DNA of 38,727 nt from Candidatus Moranbacteria bacterium CG_4_9_14_3_um_filter_44_28. GTDB taxonomy: Bacteria; Patescibacteriota; Minisyncoccia; Moranbacterales; UBA11712. A model generated the notes under the pieces. That model searched no databases. It was given only the letters and a program-made list of their open reading frames with translations, and was not told the DNA's origin. The translations under genes and the position numbers were made by a program. Below are positions 38,380-38,727 of this stretch, piece after piece (positions within the stretch are counted from its first letter, which is position 1; the number at the start of each line of letters is the position of its first letter). The stretch spans positions 1 to 38,727 of the forward strand of contig PFVO01000007.1 in assembly GCA_002790655.1 (NCBI GenBank), read 5' to 3'.

Positions 38380-38727
38380 TGCGACAAATAGAAACAAAAA
38401 ATATCACTTGGATAGATTTTCTAGAGCCCAGTGCCGATGAGGTTCTCGCGCTCAAGAAAATGAAAATTCATCCGCTGGCGCTGGAGGAATTTTCCACGCC
38501 TTCGGCGCGGCCTAAAGCCAGCCTCTATGGCAACTGCCTTTATCTCACGGTTCATATTCCCCTCTTCGACAAACTGAACCGCCGCACATATCCCAGCGAA
38601 CTGGATATCGTGATGACCGACACTCATCTCATCACTGGCCATGACCAGGATATTTTTCAGTTGCGCGAATTTTTCACCAAGCTCCAGCGAAGCAAAAACC
38701 TGCGGGAAAAATATATGAGCCAGTCGC
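38379..38727 (+). CDS. corA: CorA-like Mg2+ transporter, N-terminal part (cut by window end)
   Basis: The first 116 codons of a CorA/MIT-family cation channel. The visible cytoplasmic domain reads MRQIETKNITWIDFLEPS, then LALEEFSTPSARPKASLYGNCLYLTVHIPLFD and YPSELDIVMTDTHLITGHD, which follow the CorA alpha/beta domain. The membrane helices with the GMN motif would lie beyond the window, so ion selectivity cannot be judged. Start ATG at 38379, 6 nt after a -10 box, so probably leaderless. Confidence 0.85.
   Translation, partial: MRQIETKNITWIDFLEPSADEVLALKKMKIHPLALEEFSTPSARPKASLYGNCLYLTVHIPLFDKLNRRTYPSELDIVMTDTHLITGHDQDIFQLREFFTKLQRSKNLREKYMSQS

Overview
The window reads as a chromosomal segment of a Patescibacteria/CPR bacterium, most likely of the Parcubacteria group. 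This is inferred from gene content and protein style; no rRNA gene is present to prove it. The signs are compact minus-strand operons, shortened versions of universal proteins (SMC 776 aa, MetK 348 aa, HrcA 256 aa), many small membrane proteins of unknown function, frequent GTG starts, and start codons placed only 6-7 nt after a -10 box.

Layout. 1-7.97 kb: an HtrA-type protease, a 2-oxoacid:ferredoxin oxidoreductase operon (porG-D-A-B plus ferredoxin), a DsbA-like thioredoxin protein, small membrane proteins and a MraY/WecA-type sugar-phosphate transferase. 8-12.8 kb: a GIY-YIG endonuclease, a membrane glycosyltransferase, RmuC and an HTH protein. 12.9-14.9 kb: the only long plus-strand gene, a PP2C-fold/membrane/beta-propeller protein. 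15-18.9 kb: rplJ and rplL with an L10 leader, mltG, yjbQ and hpf. 18.9-27.6 kb: smc, rnc, nusB, tyrS, a phosphoesterase and secA. 27.8-30.5 kb: an MscS-like membrane protein, a SAM-dependent methyltransferase and metK under a SAM-I riboswitch with its terminator. 30.5-31.3 kb: a plus-strand tRNA transcription unit with very unusual content. 31.3-38.1 kb: a heat-shock cluster (hrcA, a NUDIX-GrpE fusion, dnaK, a membrane protein, dnaJ, a membrane protein) led by a perfect CIRCE operator. The end holds yidD and a divergent, truncated corA.

What stands out. (1) Two 87-88 nt hairpin elements flank rplJ. They have equal 26-nt arms, identical mismatch positions, a conserved 7x7 internal loop and nine differences between copies that are all compensated; they look like an undescribed structured element. 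(2) Small GC-rich palindromes sit in-frame in dnaK, probably rplL, a glycan transferase and a membrane protein, and also in a tRNA-like gene, a SAM riboswitch and other repeats, much like the palindromic elements of Rickettsia. (3) The tRNA cluster holds tandem copies of the tRNA-Lys 3' end, an orphan tRNA 3' half behind a hairpin, and a tRNA-Ala(UGC) lying inside the interrupted anticodon loop of a second Ala-type tRNA. (4) GrpE is fused to a NUDIX hydrolase. (5) At least three longer interspersed repeat families occupy most intergenic gaps, and some supply stop codons.
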